Shown here: in pieces, positions 52,304-61,158 of the stretch | Numbering within the stretch: position 1 is the stretch's first letter | Layout: every line of letters begins with the position of its first letter | Origin: CAWJPW01 sp963844845 | GTDB taxonomy: Bacteria; Acidobacteriota; Thermoanaerobaculia; Thermoanaerobaculales; Sulfomarinibacteraceae | Assembly (NCBI GenBank): GCA_963844845.1 | Contig: CAWJPW010000010.1 | Coordinates: 124,001 to 188,000 of the forward strand | Direction: 5' to 3' | DNA length: 64,000 nt | Program-made: the position numbers and the translations under genes | Notes under the pieces: generated by a model | Seen by the model: only the letters and a program-made list of their open reading frames with translations | Database searches by the model: none | Told to the model about the DNA's origin: nothing

Positions 52304-54547
52304 TCATGGCGCCACAACGCTCCAGGCGCCCATGGTGCCGGTCTCGAAGCCGTCGCTGAAGATCAGCGGGTCCTCGGCGCACTGGTAGACCCGCACGTCG
52401 TCCACGAACCAGCCGTAGTCGTCCGCTCCCCGATCAGTTCCGATGCGGAAGCGGATGGCGAAGGTCTGGCCGGCGAGCGAGGCGAGGTCCAACTGCGTCG
52501 CGGTGTACCCCCAGCTGTCCCTGACGAAGGCGCTACGACCCCCGAGGGGATTGCCGCAGCAGGTGGAGATCGTGCCGTTGTAGCTCGCACCCGAGGAGAA
52601 CAGCGAGCTGGCCTCGCTCCAGTTCGAGCCGCCGTCGGTGCTGTACTCCACCACCCCGCCGTCGTACGCGTGGGTGAGGTCGTCCTCGAAGCCGAACGAG
52701 TGATTGAACTGCAGCCTGGCATTCGCCGGCAGCGCCCCACCCCAGCTGATCGTGGCCCAGCGGTCGGCCGTCGTACCCCAGTCGTAGCCCCACAGACTGT
52801 GTGTCCCGCTCGTGGCGAACTGCCCCAGCACGCTCCCACTCGAGTTGTCGCACCAGTCACTCGAAGCGTCGTCAGCAGGACAAGGGGTGAAGCCGAAGGG
52901 CGTCTCGAAGTCCACAAGCGCCCAGTCCACCGGAGCCTGCCCGGCCGGGCACAGGTCGGGGACGGCGACCTGGGTCGGAACACAGCTCGGGGTGAGGGAC
53001 ATCTCCACCGCCGCCAGCGCGTTCTCCACCTGGGTGCAGTCGGCACCGGTGATCCCGGCGCTGCCCACGAGGTCCATACACGAACGGTAGAGCGCGTCGG
53101 CATCGTCCTGAAAGTCCGACGCGGACACCAGGTACCGGGTGAGCGCACGGTACTGGATCTTGGCGGCCTTGGTCAGGCCGATGCCGGTCACGGTGTACCC
53201 GTTATAGCTGCCGCCGTCCACCATGAGGGCGTACGCGTGGTTGGGAACCCCGCTGTTGCTGTGGACTCCGCCCGAGTCGGTCCCGTCGCTGTAGCACTTG
53301 TAGTACGCGTCGCTGACCTTGCCTGGGTCGCCGAAAACGGTCGGCGTCATCATGTCGCGGATGGCGCCGATGGGCAGGTCCTCCCCCATCTCCCAGCGCA
53401 CTCCAGCGCCGTCCGAGCCCACACCGTCGCTGAGGTCCACGGTCTCACCGAAGATGTCCGAGAACGACTCGTTCATGGCCCCCGACTGCATGTAGTAGAA
53501 GAGCCCGGCGGTGCGCTCGGTGACGGCGTGCGTCAGCTCATGCGCGACCACGTCGTCCGCCGACGCATAGGTGTCGCCGTACACCATCTGGCTGCCGTTC
53601 CAGAACGCATTGGCGTAGGGACAGCTCAGTACACTCGGGCAGTAGTGGACGGTCGAACGCAGCTCGCCGCCGCCGTCGTCGTAGCTGTCGCGGCCGTGCT
53701 GGCTCAAGTAGTAGTCGTAGGTGATGCCGGCGAACTCGTAGGCGCTGTCGGCGTCCGCGTCTCCGGCGGGCCCTCCGCCCTCGGTGTAGAGGAGCGTCCC
53801 CGGCAGGGTTGCTCCGCTGTTGGCCGTGTACACCGAGCGGTACTTGGCGTCGGCGAGCTGGCTGAACTGCAGCAGCACCTGGCCCGTCACCGCATCGATC
53901 CAGACGTACTCGCGCAGGTCGAGCCGCCGGGCCTCGACGAACCAGGCAAGACGGGTCGGCGTGTGCCGACCCTCCAGCAGCCCGCGGTTGAACAGCTCCA
54001 GGCGCGGCTCACCGAGCACGGCGTCGGTGACGCCGAGGTGCTTCCGCAGGACTTCGGCAACCAGGTCGCCGGCGGTGCCGGCGGCGATCACCGGCTCGGT
54101 ACCGATGCCCTCCAGGTCCGGCACCAGCTTGCCGTTGGCCGCCACCACCGCGTCCCCCCGAAGGTGCACGATGAGCTCGCCGCCGGTGACCGGCACACCG
54201 TTGTGGAGCTGGCGGAACCGCACGTGCTCCACACCCAGCGCATCTCGCTCGGTGCGCTCGGTACGAAGCTCCGGTACGGGAGGGAGCCCGAACGCCCGGC
54301 CGTAGTCGGCGACGAAGGCGCGTGCCCGATCCTCGGCACTGGCCGAGGACGCCCGGCTCACCCTCAGCTCGCTCCCGGGCCGGACGCTCAAGAACGTGAC
54401 CGCACCGGTCACCGGCGAGTAGGTCACATTCACCGGACCCGAAGCCGCCGCGCGCAGCGACCCCACGGCTTCGTCGACGGACCCGGCCGCACCGGCGCCA
54501 ACACCAGCCACGCACATACAGACACCCACCAAGATTCTCTTCAACAC
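52304..54547 (-). CDS. Secreted M4-family (thermolysin-like) metalloprotease with DGFE tag
   Basis: A GTG at 54547 with GGAGGG starts a signal peptide (ILVGVCMCVAGVGAGAAG); an upstream ATG at 54583 is an alternative. A long FTP/PepSY-type propeptide runs to about residue 240. The catalytic domain has the zinc site DDVVAHELTHAVTE, the third ligand Glu in MNESFSDIFGE, and the catalytic His region GVHSNSGVPNHAYAL. A C-terminal jelly-roll-like domain (WATISWGGALPANARLQFNH; WFVDDVRVYQC) follows, and the protein ends PLIFSDGFETGTMGAWS. It probably degrades extracellular protein and feeds the peptide-degrading enzymes encoded at 14.5-19.5 kb. Confidence 0.93.
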   Translation of the reverse strand: MLKRILVGVCMCVAGVGAGAAGSVDEAVGSLRAAASGPVNVTYSPVTGAVTFLSVRPGSELRVSRASSASAEDRARAFVADYGRAFGLPPVPELRTERTERDALGVEHVRFRQLHNGVPVTGGELIVHLRGDAVVAANGKLVPDLEGIGTEPVIAAGTAGDLVAEVLRKHLGVTDAVLGEPRLELFNRGLLEGRHTPTRLAWFVEARRLDLREYVWIDAVTGQVLLQFSQLADAKYRSVYTANSGATLPGTLLYTEGGGPAGDADADSAYEFAGITYDYYLSQHGRDSYDDGGGELRSTVHYCPSVLSCPYANAFWNGSQMVYGDTYASADDVVAHELTHAVTERTAGLFYYMQSGAMNESFSDIFGETVDLSDGVGSDGAGVRWEMGEDLPIGAIRDMMTPTVFGDPGKVSDAYYKCYSDGTDSGGVHSNSGVPNHAYALMVDGGSYNGYTVTGIGLTKAAKIQYRALTRYLVSASDFQDDADALYRSCMDLVGSAGITGADCTQVENALAAVEMSLTPSCVPTQVAVPDLCPAGQAPVDWALVDFETPFGFTPCPADDASSDWCDNSSGSVLGQFATSGTHSLWGYDWGTTADRWATISWGGALPANARLQFNHSFGFEDDLTHAYDGGVVEYSTDGGSNWSEASSLFSSGASYNGTISTCCGNPLGGRSAFVRDSWGYTATQLDLASLAGQTFAIRFRIGTDRGADDYGWFVDDVRVYQCAEDPLIFSDGFETGTMGAWSVVAP

Positions 54548-54997
54548 GGCGCCCTCCACTGCGATGACCCTGCCATGACTCATGTGCGACAAGGTTTCAT
54601 TCTCGCTTGCGCGCTTGAGCCGGCCGCGATTATGCACGAGCTCCCGGGCTCGCGCCAGAGCTGCGGGCGGTGGGGGCTCGGTGAGAGCCCGTGCCCCCAG
54701 TCTCGCGGGTGATGGCGGCAACGGGACCTGGGGGCGGCTGCCTCCCCCCGAACACGCATCGACTGAAGGCGCGCGTCTCCCCGGGCTATCGCACCTCGAG
54801 GCTACCAAGAAGCAGCCATCCCCTGCCCTTCGACAACCGTTGCCGATAGCAGAAGCAGGCAAACACCTGTCTCATGACTGTCTCGGCATCGGCGGGGGAA
54901 GAACTGGCGACGACCCTTCACCGGCACCACGCCCCGGGCCATCAGCCGACACCCGCGATTCCCCTCTCCCCAAGCCCGTGAGGATCCTCTTCACTCT
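54548..54997. other. 450-base gap upstream of the metalloprotease gene
   Basis: No gene is seen. It should hold the metalloprotease promoter. At its left-hand border with the RND pump gene (54987-55015) lies a purine/pyrimidine-biased repeat related to AGAGTGAAGAGTA. Confidence 0.4.
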
Positions 54998-55015
54998 CTA
55001 CTCTTGACTCTTTAC
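54987..55015. repeat. AGAGTGAAGAGTA-type repeat at the RND pump 3' end
   Basis: Several ACTCTTC/ACTCTTG units in tandem cover the stop codon of the RND pump gene; in another frame they read RVESEE. They are related to the inverted pair at 29249-29367. Confidence 0.6.
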
Positions 55016-58000
55016 GCCCCCATGCCAGCGCAGGTAGAGGGCCGGGATCAGGTTGGTGCTCAGCAGGGAGCTCCAGATCACCCCGCCGAGCACGACGATG
55101 GCGAGGCCCTGCTCGGGCTCGGCGCCGAGGCCCCAGCCCAGGGCGGTGGGCAGCATCCCCAGCACCGCCACGAGGGTGGTGAGGAGGATTGGCCGGAAGC
55201 GCACGTGAACCGCCTCGCGCACCGCCGCCTCCGGCACCATCCCGGCGGCCTCGTTGTGGCGCGCCCGGTGGAGCAGCACGATGTCGTGGTTGAGGCTCAC
55301 GCCGACGACAGTGAGGAAGCCCACCAGGCCGGTGGCGTTGAGCCCCACGCCGCTGGCGGCCAGGGCCAGCGCCCCGCCGGTGAGGGCGAGCGGCATGTCC
55401 AGGAGGAGGATCCCCGGCACACGCAGCCCCTCGAAGTGCAACGCGAGGATGCCCACGAGCAGGAAGAAGGCGCCGACCATGGCGAGTGCCAGCATCAGCG
55501 CAAGGTGCTCCAGGGTCGGGTAGAGCCCGCCGAAGCTGACCCGGTAGCCGGACGGGAGCGCGACGTCGGCGAGCGCCTTGCGGGCCGCGGAGATGGCGCC
55601 GCCCAGGGAACCGCGCGGAGTCGCGAGGATGTCCACCGCCCGTGTGCCGTCGAGGTGCCGGATCTGGTTGGGCCCCACCACCAGCTCGACGCCGGCGAGC
55701 TGGTCGAGGGGCGTCCACCCGCTCCCGGTTCGCACCAGCAGACGGCGGATTCCCTCGACGCCCAGCTGCGGTACTCCGGCCAGCCGCAGGTAGAGGTCGA
55801 CCGATGACTGACCCTCGGGCACCCGTGCCAGCACCTTGCCCTGGAGCAGGAGCTCGAGCTGACGGTACAGCTCGGCCGGCGCGATCTCCCGCAGCGCCAT
55901 GGCGTCGGCGTCGAGGGTGACGCGCAGCTGGGTCACCGGGTAGGCGTCGTTGTTGAAGATGTCGGTGAGGGCCGGCACCGACCGCAGGCGCTCCACTGCC
56001 CGGTCGGAGACCTCCCGGAGGGTCTCGATCCGGCTGCCGTACACCTGCACCACGAAGGGCTGTGGCAGCCCTGAGAGGCTCTCCCCCACCCGCTCGAGGG
56101 TGGGCGTGTTGACGCTCTGCTGCACGCCGTCGGTGCGCGCCAGGTCCAGGAGGTGGGCGGAAACGCGATCGAGGCTCGCGGCCGACACCGATGGAGCCAG
56201 CTTCACCATGAGCTCGCCGGCGAAGCTGGGCTCGGTGTAGGAGGTCTCACTCGCCGAGCCGATGCGGGCGAAGGTGTGGGCTACGGCGGGGTCGTCTTGC
56301 AGCCGCCGCGTGATGCCACGCACGACGCCCTCCGCCTCCGACAGGGCGCTGCCCGGAGCCAGGGTGAAGCTGTCCAGCAACACCCCCTCGTTGGGCAGCG
56401 GCAGGAAGTCCATCGGCACCGTTGCCACCAGCGCGCCGCTTGCCACCAGCAGCACCACACTGGCCGCCAGCGCGCGCCGCGGATGGCGCATGCTGAGACC
56501 GAGGAGATGCTCGTTGCCGCGTTGCAGCCAGGCAAGAAAACGGACGCCCGAGCCGGCGCGCGGCCGGGGTGCGGAGCGCAACGTCACCATCAGGAGTGGC
56601 ACCAGGGTCAGCGAGATGGCCAGCGAGGCGAGCAGCGACAGGCTCATGGCCAGGGCGAAAGGCACGAAGAGGAGCGCGGCGAGACCGCCTACCAGGAGCA
56701 GCGGCAGGTACACCGACACTGTCGTGAGGGTGCCGGTGACGTCGGGTGCGGCGATGTCGGCGAGCCCACGCCAGACCCCATCGCGGACGTCGTCGCCCTG
56801 CTCCAGGCGGTGAAAGATGCTCTCCAGCACGATGATGCCGTCATCCGCCAGGAGCCCCACCGCCACCGAAAGGGCGCCCAGAGTGAGCAGGTTGAGGCTC
56901 TGACCAGCGAGGTGGAGGCCCGCGATGCCGATGAGCAGCGACACGGGAATGCTCAGGGCGAGGACCCAGACTCCCCGATGCAGGCCGAGGATCCAGAACA
57001 GCACCAGGATGGCCAGCACGCCGCCCACCAGCAGGTTGCGGCCGAGGTCGTCGCGGATCAGGCGGACGATGTGGCCCTGGTTGTAGATCTGCTGCCACGT
57101 CACGCCGGGGGGAAGCTGGTCGCCGAGCTCACGCAGGGTGCGGTCCACCGCGTCGGTCACCGGGATGGTGGAGGCCCCGGGCTGCTTCATCACCACCAGC
57201 GCGACGGTGGGCTCGCCGTCGAGCAGGGCGACCGAGTGGACCGGCAGCGCCCCGCGCCGGATGGTGGCGAGGTCGCCCAGGGGCACCGCCTCGCCACCAC
57301 CTGACACCGGCAGCCGCGTGAGGTCGCTGGGAGCGGTCGGCAGGTGCCGCACGTCCACGGGAACGTCCTGATGACCAAGCCGGAGATAGCCGGCAGGACC
57401 GAGGACCAGCTGGTTCGTCAGGGTGTCGGCGACGTCGCTCAAGGACACGTCGTAGCGGTGCAGGGCGCCGAGGTCCGGCTGGACCCAGAGTGCCGGGTCG
57501 CCGCTGCCGAAGACCTCCACCCGCTGCACGCCCTCCACTGCCCGCAGCGCCGGCAGCACCCGGGTGCGGATCGCCTGTTGGACGTCCACCAGCGCCACAC
57601 CCGACGGCACGACGGCACAGTAGTCGGCCACCTCGTTCACGGCATTGCCCATGATCTCGGCGTAGGGATCGATACCGGGAGGAAGCTGTGAAGCGGCCCG
57701 GCCGATGGCGCCGTACACCGCCTGGAGGTCGAGCTCGGCGCGGCTGGTGCCGGCAAAGCGGAGATCCACCTCGAGGCTGCCCTGCCCCATCACCGAGCGC
57801 ACCGTCACCAGGTTCTGGAGGCCCAGCAGCTGCCCCTCCAGCGGACGAGCCACCAGCGTCTCGACCTCCTCCGCGGTTGCCCCCGGCAGGTGGGCGATGA
57901 CCATGATCTGGGGGTAGCTGAACTGCGGCAGAACCTCGACCGGAATCTGCACCAGCGCCCACACGCCGTAGGCCACGACGGTGCCCAGCACCAGCAGCCA

Positions 58001-58045
58001 GAGCGCCGGCCGTTCGAGGAGCCTGGAGACGACGGGCGGGGCCAC
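54998..58045 (-). CDS. RND-family efflux pump inner-membrane protein
   Basis: The GTG at 58045 lies four bases after the adaptor stop. At 1015 residues it is full length for an AcrB/CusA-type pump: N-terminal helix (ALWLLVLGTVVAYGVWALVQ), two large porter domains, and helix 4 with the proton-relay motif VAVGLLADDGIIVLES, where two adjacent Asp suggest the HAE-like (organic substrate) side rather than metal pumps. It uses the proton gradient to expel substrate through the adaptor and TolC-like partner encoded upstream in the same operon. The last codons lie within a dispersed repeat. Confidence 0.9.
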   Translation of the reverse strand: MAPPVVSRLLERPALWLLVLGTVVAYGVWALVQIPVEVLPQFSYPQIMVIAHLPGATAEEVETLVARPLEGQLLGLQNLVTVRSVMGQGSLEVDLRFAGTSRAELDLQAVYGAIGRAASQLPPGIDPYAEIMGNAVNEVADYCAVVPSGVALVDVQQAIRTRVLPALRAVEGVQRVEVFGSGDPALWVQPDLGALHRYDVSLSDVADTLTNQLVLGPAGYLRLGHQDVPVDVRHLPTAPSDLTRLPVSGGGEAVPLGDLATIRRGALPVHSVALLDGEPTVALVVMKQPGASTIPVTDAVDRTLRELGDQLPPGVTWQQIYNQGHIVRLIRDDLGRNLLVGGVLAILVLFWILGLHRGVWVLALSIPVSLLIGIAGLHLAGQSLNLLTLGALSVAVGLLADDGIIVLESIFHRLEQGDDVRDGVWRGLADIAAPDVTGTLTTVSVYLPLLLVGGLAALLFVPFALAMSLSLLASLAISLTLVPLLMVTLRSAPRPRAGSGVRFLAWLQRGNEHLLGLSMRHPRRALAASVVLLVASGALVATVPMDFLPLPNEGVLLDSFTLAPGSALSEAEGVVRGITRRLQDDPAVAHTFARIGSASETSYTEPSFAGELMVKLAPSVSAASLDRVSAHLLDLARTDGVQQSVNTPTLERVGESLSGLPQPFVVQVYGSRIETLREVSDRAVERLRSVPALTDIFNNDAYPVTQLRVTLDADAMALREIAPAELYRQLELLLQGKVLARVPEGQSSVDLYLRLAGVPQLGVEGIRRLLVRTGSGWTPLDQLAGVELVVGPNQIRHLDGTRAVDILATPRGSLGGAISAARKALADVALPSGYRVSFGGLYPTLEHLALMLALAMVGAFFLLVGILALHFEGLRVPGILLLDMPLALTGGALALAASGVGLNATGLVGFLTVVGVSLNHDIVLLHRARHNEAAGMVPEAAVREAVHVRFRPILLTTLVAVLGMLPTALGWGLGAEPEQGLAIVVLGGVIWSSLLSTNLIPALYLRWHGGVKSQE

Positions 58046-58049
58046 GCGA

Positions 58050-59078
58050 TCAGTCCGGGGGCCGGTAGTGCTCGCTGAACGTCCGGTGAAAGACGAGGTA
58101 GGCGTCCTTGACGACCACCCGCTGCCCCGGCTCGAGCCCGCTCCGGATCAGGGTCCAGCCGTCCTCCTCGGGCCCCACAACCACCTCCTGCCGGCGTGGC
58201 CCGTGCTCGTCCTGGACCATCACCCACCACCTGCCCGCGTCCAGGACCATCGCCGGGGTGGGCACCGCCGCCCAGGTCCGCGAGGGGCCGTGGAGACGAA
58301 GCGTCCCACGCTCGCCGTTGAACCACGCTGCCGCCCCCGCCCCCGCCGCCGCGCAGCCGACCCGGCGCCCGCCGTCGGGGTCGACCGCCGCGGCGACGCT
58401 GCGGACCTTCACCGCGATGCCCTTGCCCCCGCCGGCGGGCTCGAAGCGGCCGCTCATCCCCGCCTTGAGGCCGGCCGCTGCGGACCCGTAGAAGGTCGCG
58501 CGCACCCACAGCCCGTCCTCGGGCTCGAGACGAAGCAGCGGGCTCCCGGCGGTGACCCGGTCGCCGTCGGCGACCTCCACCCGGAGCACGGTCCCTGCGG
58601 CCAGCGACCGCACCGTGACTGCCTGCTCGTGGTTGGCAAGAGCGGCTTGGACCGCGTCCAGCGTGGCGCTCGCCTCGCGCACCGCCGCCTGCGCCGCCTC
58701 GACCTCCTGCCGGGTACTGAGGTCGGGGTAGGTCGCCTCCACCTCGGCGGCCTTCTTGCGGGCCAGATCGAGTGCGGACTCCGCCCGCGTGACTTCGGTC
58801 CGTGCCCGGGCCGCCTCGGCCGCCTGCTCGTTGCCAGTCAGGCGGACCAGCGCCTGCCCGGCGCCGACGGCATCGCCCTGCACCACGGTGAGATCGTTTA
58901 CCGTGCCCGTCACGGTGGCCGAAATCGTGGTCGTGCGGATGGGCTGTACCTCGGCGTAGGCTGTGTAGGCCTCGGCCACGGTACGCCGGGCGACGGTGGC
59001 AAGGTCCCCGCTACCGGCGGCCGTCGTGAGTACCGTGAGCACGGCGACCAGGAGCCCCCGACCGGGTCGGCCCCTCAC
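58050..59078 (-). CDS. RND efflux periplasmic adaptor (HlyD/MFP type)
   Basis: The GTG at 59078 overlaps the TolC-like gene stop (GTGA). The 342-residue protein has a signal sequence (GLLVAVLTVLTTAAG), a lipoyl-type segment (ISATVTGTVNDLTVVQGDAV), an alpha-helical hairpin (about residues 75-135), the returning half (VRSLAAGTVLRVEVADGDRV), and a C-terminal beta-barrel/MP domain. It bridges the RND pump and the outer-membrane channel. The start is upheld by the overlap and by the hydrophobic signal that follows. Confidence 0.85.
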   Translation of the reverse strand: MRGRPGRGLLVAVLTVLTTAAGSGDLATVARRTVAEAYTAYAEVQPIRTTTISATVTGTVNDLTVVQGDAVGAGQALVRLTGNEQAAEAARARTEVTRAESALDLARKKAAEVEATYPDLSTRQEVEAAQAAVREASATLDAVQAALANHEQAVTVRSLAAGTVLRVEVADGDRVTAGSPLLRLEPEDGLWVRATFYGSAAAGLKAGMSGRFEPAGGGKGIAVKVRSVAAAVDPDGGRRVGCAAAGAGAAAWFNGERGTLRLHGPSRTWAAVPTPAMVLDAGRWWVMVQDEHGPRRQEVVVGPEEDGWTLIRSGLEPGQRVVVKDAYLVFHRTFSEHYRPPD

Positions 59079-60421
59079 GGCGTGCTCCCCCCGCCCGGCA
59101 GCTCGCCGGTGAGGATCTCGAGCCTCGCCAGAGCGAGGTGCAGCCGGGCAGAAACCGACACCCGCTCGAGGCGGCCCTTGACCAGGTCCTCCTCGGCTGC
59201 CGCCACATCGAGGCTGCTGAGCCGGCCCGCGCGGTAACCATCGCCGCTGATCCTGGCGATCTCCTCGCGAGTTGACGCCGCCGTCTCGGCGGCGCGGTAC
59301 TCGGCCAGCGCCGCCTCGGCCTCCCCCCGCGCCTTGGCCAGCTTCTCGCGAAGGTCGAGGAGAGCCTGCCGATAGGCTGCCTGAGCGGCCTCGACCTCGA
59401 AGCGCGCGCCCTCCTTGGAGGCAGCGATGGCGCCGCCGTCGTAGAGGGGCATCGAGAGGAAGAGCCCGGCGCTCCACCCTGGGTCGATGTGCCAGGGAAT
59501 GGCCGCCGTATCCCAGCCGCCCGCCGCCTCGAAGCGTGCGCGCGGCCAACGCCGAGCGCGGGCGGCCGCGAGCAACGCGGCCTCACGGTCGGCGCCGCTG
59601 CGCAGCTGCTCAAGGCGTGGCTGCAGGCGCGCGGCGCGCTCGGCAAGTGCGTCCAGCGAAGCCAGCTCGAGGCTCGCGTCCGGCCGCGCCGGTTCGGCCA
59701 GGGGCCCAAGCTCGTCCAGCCCGGTGAGGAGGCGCAACCGCTCGGCAGCGCTCGCCGCCTCGACCCTCGCCACCGCCAGCCCCTGCTCGGCATTCTGGGC
59801 CACCAGCTGCGCTCGCAGGAGGTCGAGGCGAGCACGGGTCCCGGCGCCGAGGGCCTCGCGCGTGGCTCCCAGCAGGCGCTCCGCCTGGTCGCGGGAAGCA
59901 TCCCAAACCGCCACTGCCGCCTCCCGGGCGAGCACGCCGTAGTACGCCTCGGCCACCGTCTCCGCCACCTCGAGGCGGGTGACGGCGGTCCCGGCGCGGG
60001 CAGCAGCGGCGTCCGCCTCCGCCGCCCGCACACGCCGCGCCTCCTCGCGGTCGTACAGCACCTGGTCCACGACCACCTGGCCCACCGCCTCGCGCGGTGC
60101 GTCGCGGCTCACGAAGTCCAACTCGCCGCCGCGGGTGCCGGTGAAGAGGTCGGCGACCTCGAGGTGTAGGTGGGGTCGAAGCTCGGCGGCCCGCACGCGG
60201 GCCGCCTGTGCCGCTGCCGCGGCGGAACCCTCGGCGCCGGCGATGCGAGGCTGGTGCTGAAGCGCCAGGCGGACCGCCGCTGCGAGGTCGAGTGGCGGCG
60301 TTTCTCCTTGGGCGAGGCATGGGCTCGCAAGGGCAGCCAACGCGACGGTGCCGAGGAACCCGCAGACCGACCGATGCACCCTTCGTCTCTCCTCGTTCTG
60401 ACAAGCCCGCGTCGCTCGCAT
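59075..60421 (-). CDS. TolC-like outer-membrane efflux protein
   Basis: The 448-residue protein has a signal peptide (VCGFLGTVALAALASPCLAQ) and two OEP repeats of long helices, with family motifs such as AAAVRLALQHQPRIAGAEGS and SAGLFLSMPLYDGGAIAASK. The ATG at 60421 shares one base with the stop of the RsbW-like gene (TGATG). A GTG at 60379 with a GAGGAG site is an equally good start and gives a tighter signal peptide. It should form the exit duct of the RND system. Confidence 0.85.
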   Translation of the reverse strand: MRATRACQNEERRRVHRSVCGFLGTVALAALASPCLAQGETPPLDLAAAVRLALQHQPRIAGAEGSAAAAAQAARVRAAELRPHLHLEVADLFTGTRGGELDFVSRDAPREAVGQVVVDQVLYDREEARRVRAAEADAAAARAGTAVTRLEVAETVAEAYYGVLAREAAVAVWDASRDQAERLLGATREALGAGTRARLDLLRAQLVAQNAEQGLAVARVEAASAAERLRLLTGLDELGPLAEPARPDASLELASLDALAERAARLQPRLEQLRSGADREAALLAAARARRWPRARFEAAGGWDTAAIPWHIDPGWSAGLFLSMPLYDGGAIAASKEGARFEVEAAQAAYRQALLDLREKLAKARGEAEAALAEYRAAETAASTREEIARISGDGYRAGRLSSLDVAAAEEDLVKGRLERVSVSARLHLALARLEILTGELPGGGSTP

Positions 60422-60909
60422 CAATTCCCGTGGGTGTCGGACGCCCGTCCCCGGCGCGCGGTGGGCTGCTTACGCATCCAGATCTCGGTGCCGCCCCGCT
60501 CGTGGCGCACCTCGTCCATGAGGGCGTTGATGAGGAAGATCCCCCGTCCCCCCTCGCGGTAGATCTGCTCCCCCTCCACCGGGCTGGGAACGGTGCGGGG
60601 GTCGAAGCCGCTCCCGGGGTCGCGCACGACCACGAGGAGGCCGCGCCCGGGGTCGCACTCCACCAGAACCTGGACGAACTGGTTGGGATCACTGGCGCAG
60701 CCGTGCTCGATGGCGTTGGCGAGGGCTTCCCGCAGGCTCACCTCGATCTCGAACTCGGCCCCAACCACGCACCCCGCCTCGCTCACCACCACCATGAGCT
60801 CTTCCACCAGCGGGTCGATACCGTGCAGATCCCCTGCCACCCGGCGTTCCAGCCGGATCGAAAGCTCTTCGGCGACGAACTCACACCGCGGGGCCTCGTC
60901 GTGATCCAC
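60421..60909 (-). CDS. RsbW-like anti-sigma regulatory factor (HATPase_c)
   Basis: A GTG at 60909 after GGAGGGG starts a 162-residue single-domain GHKL ATPase. It has the N-box LREALANAIEHG, the G1-like motif VVVRDPGSGFDP and a second Gly motif GGRGIFLINALMDEV. These match the RsbW/SpoIIAB-type serine kinases/anti-sigma factors. Such proteins bind a sigma factor or phosphorylate an antagonist. Here the gene precedes and overlaps the TolC-like gene of an RND efflux operon, so its control may include efflux expression. Neither a sigma factor nor an antagonist gene is adjacent. Confidence 0.85.
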   Translation of the reverse strand: MDHDEAPRCEFVAEELSIRLERRVAGDLHGIDPLVEELMVVVSEAGCVVGAEFEIEVSLREALANAIEHGCASDPNQFVQVLVECDPGRGLLVVVRDPGSGFDPRTVPSPVEGEQIYREGGRGIFLINALMDEVRHERGGTEIWMRKQPTARRGRASDTHGN

Positions 60910-61158
60910 AACCCCTCCAACCGGGCCAACACTGATAGCTGAAAACTATTCTCGACAGTCCGCCACCCATCGTCAACCGAGCTGCCCGCAGCGCTGTCGC
61001 AGCCCTCGCTACATAACCGTTGAAGCAATTATCAATTTCCTGAACAAGAGCTCTTCTCATTTCACAATTAGTACGAGAGAATGAAGCTGACTCGAAGAAG
61101 CGTGTGCCCGACTCGGCCGCCCGCCGGAGCACACCAAACTCGGACTCGGAGGAAGCCA

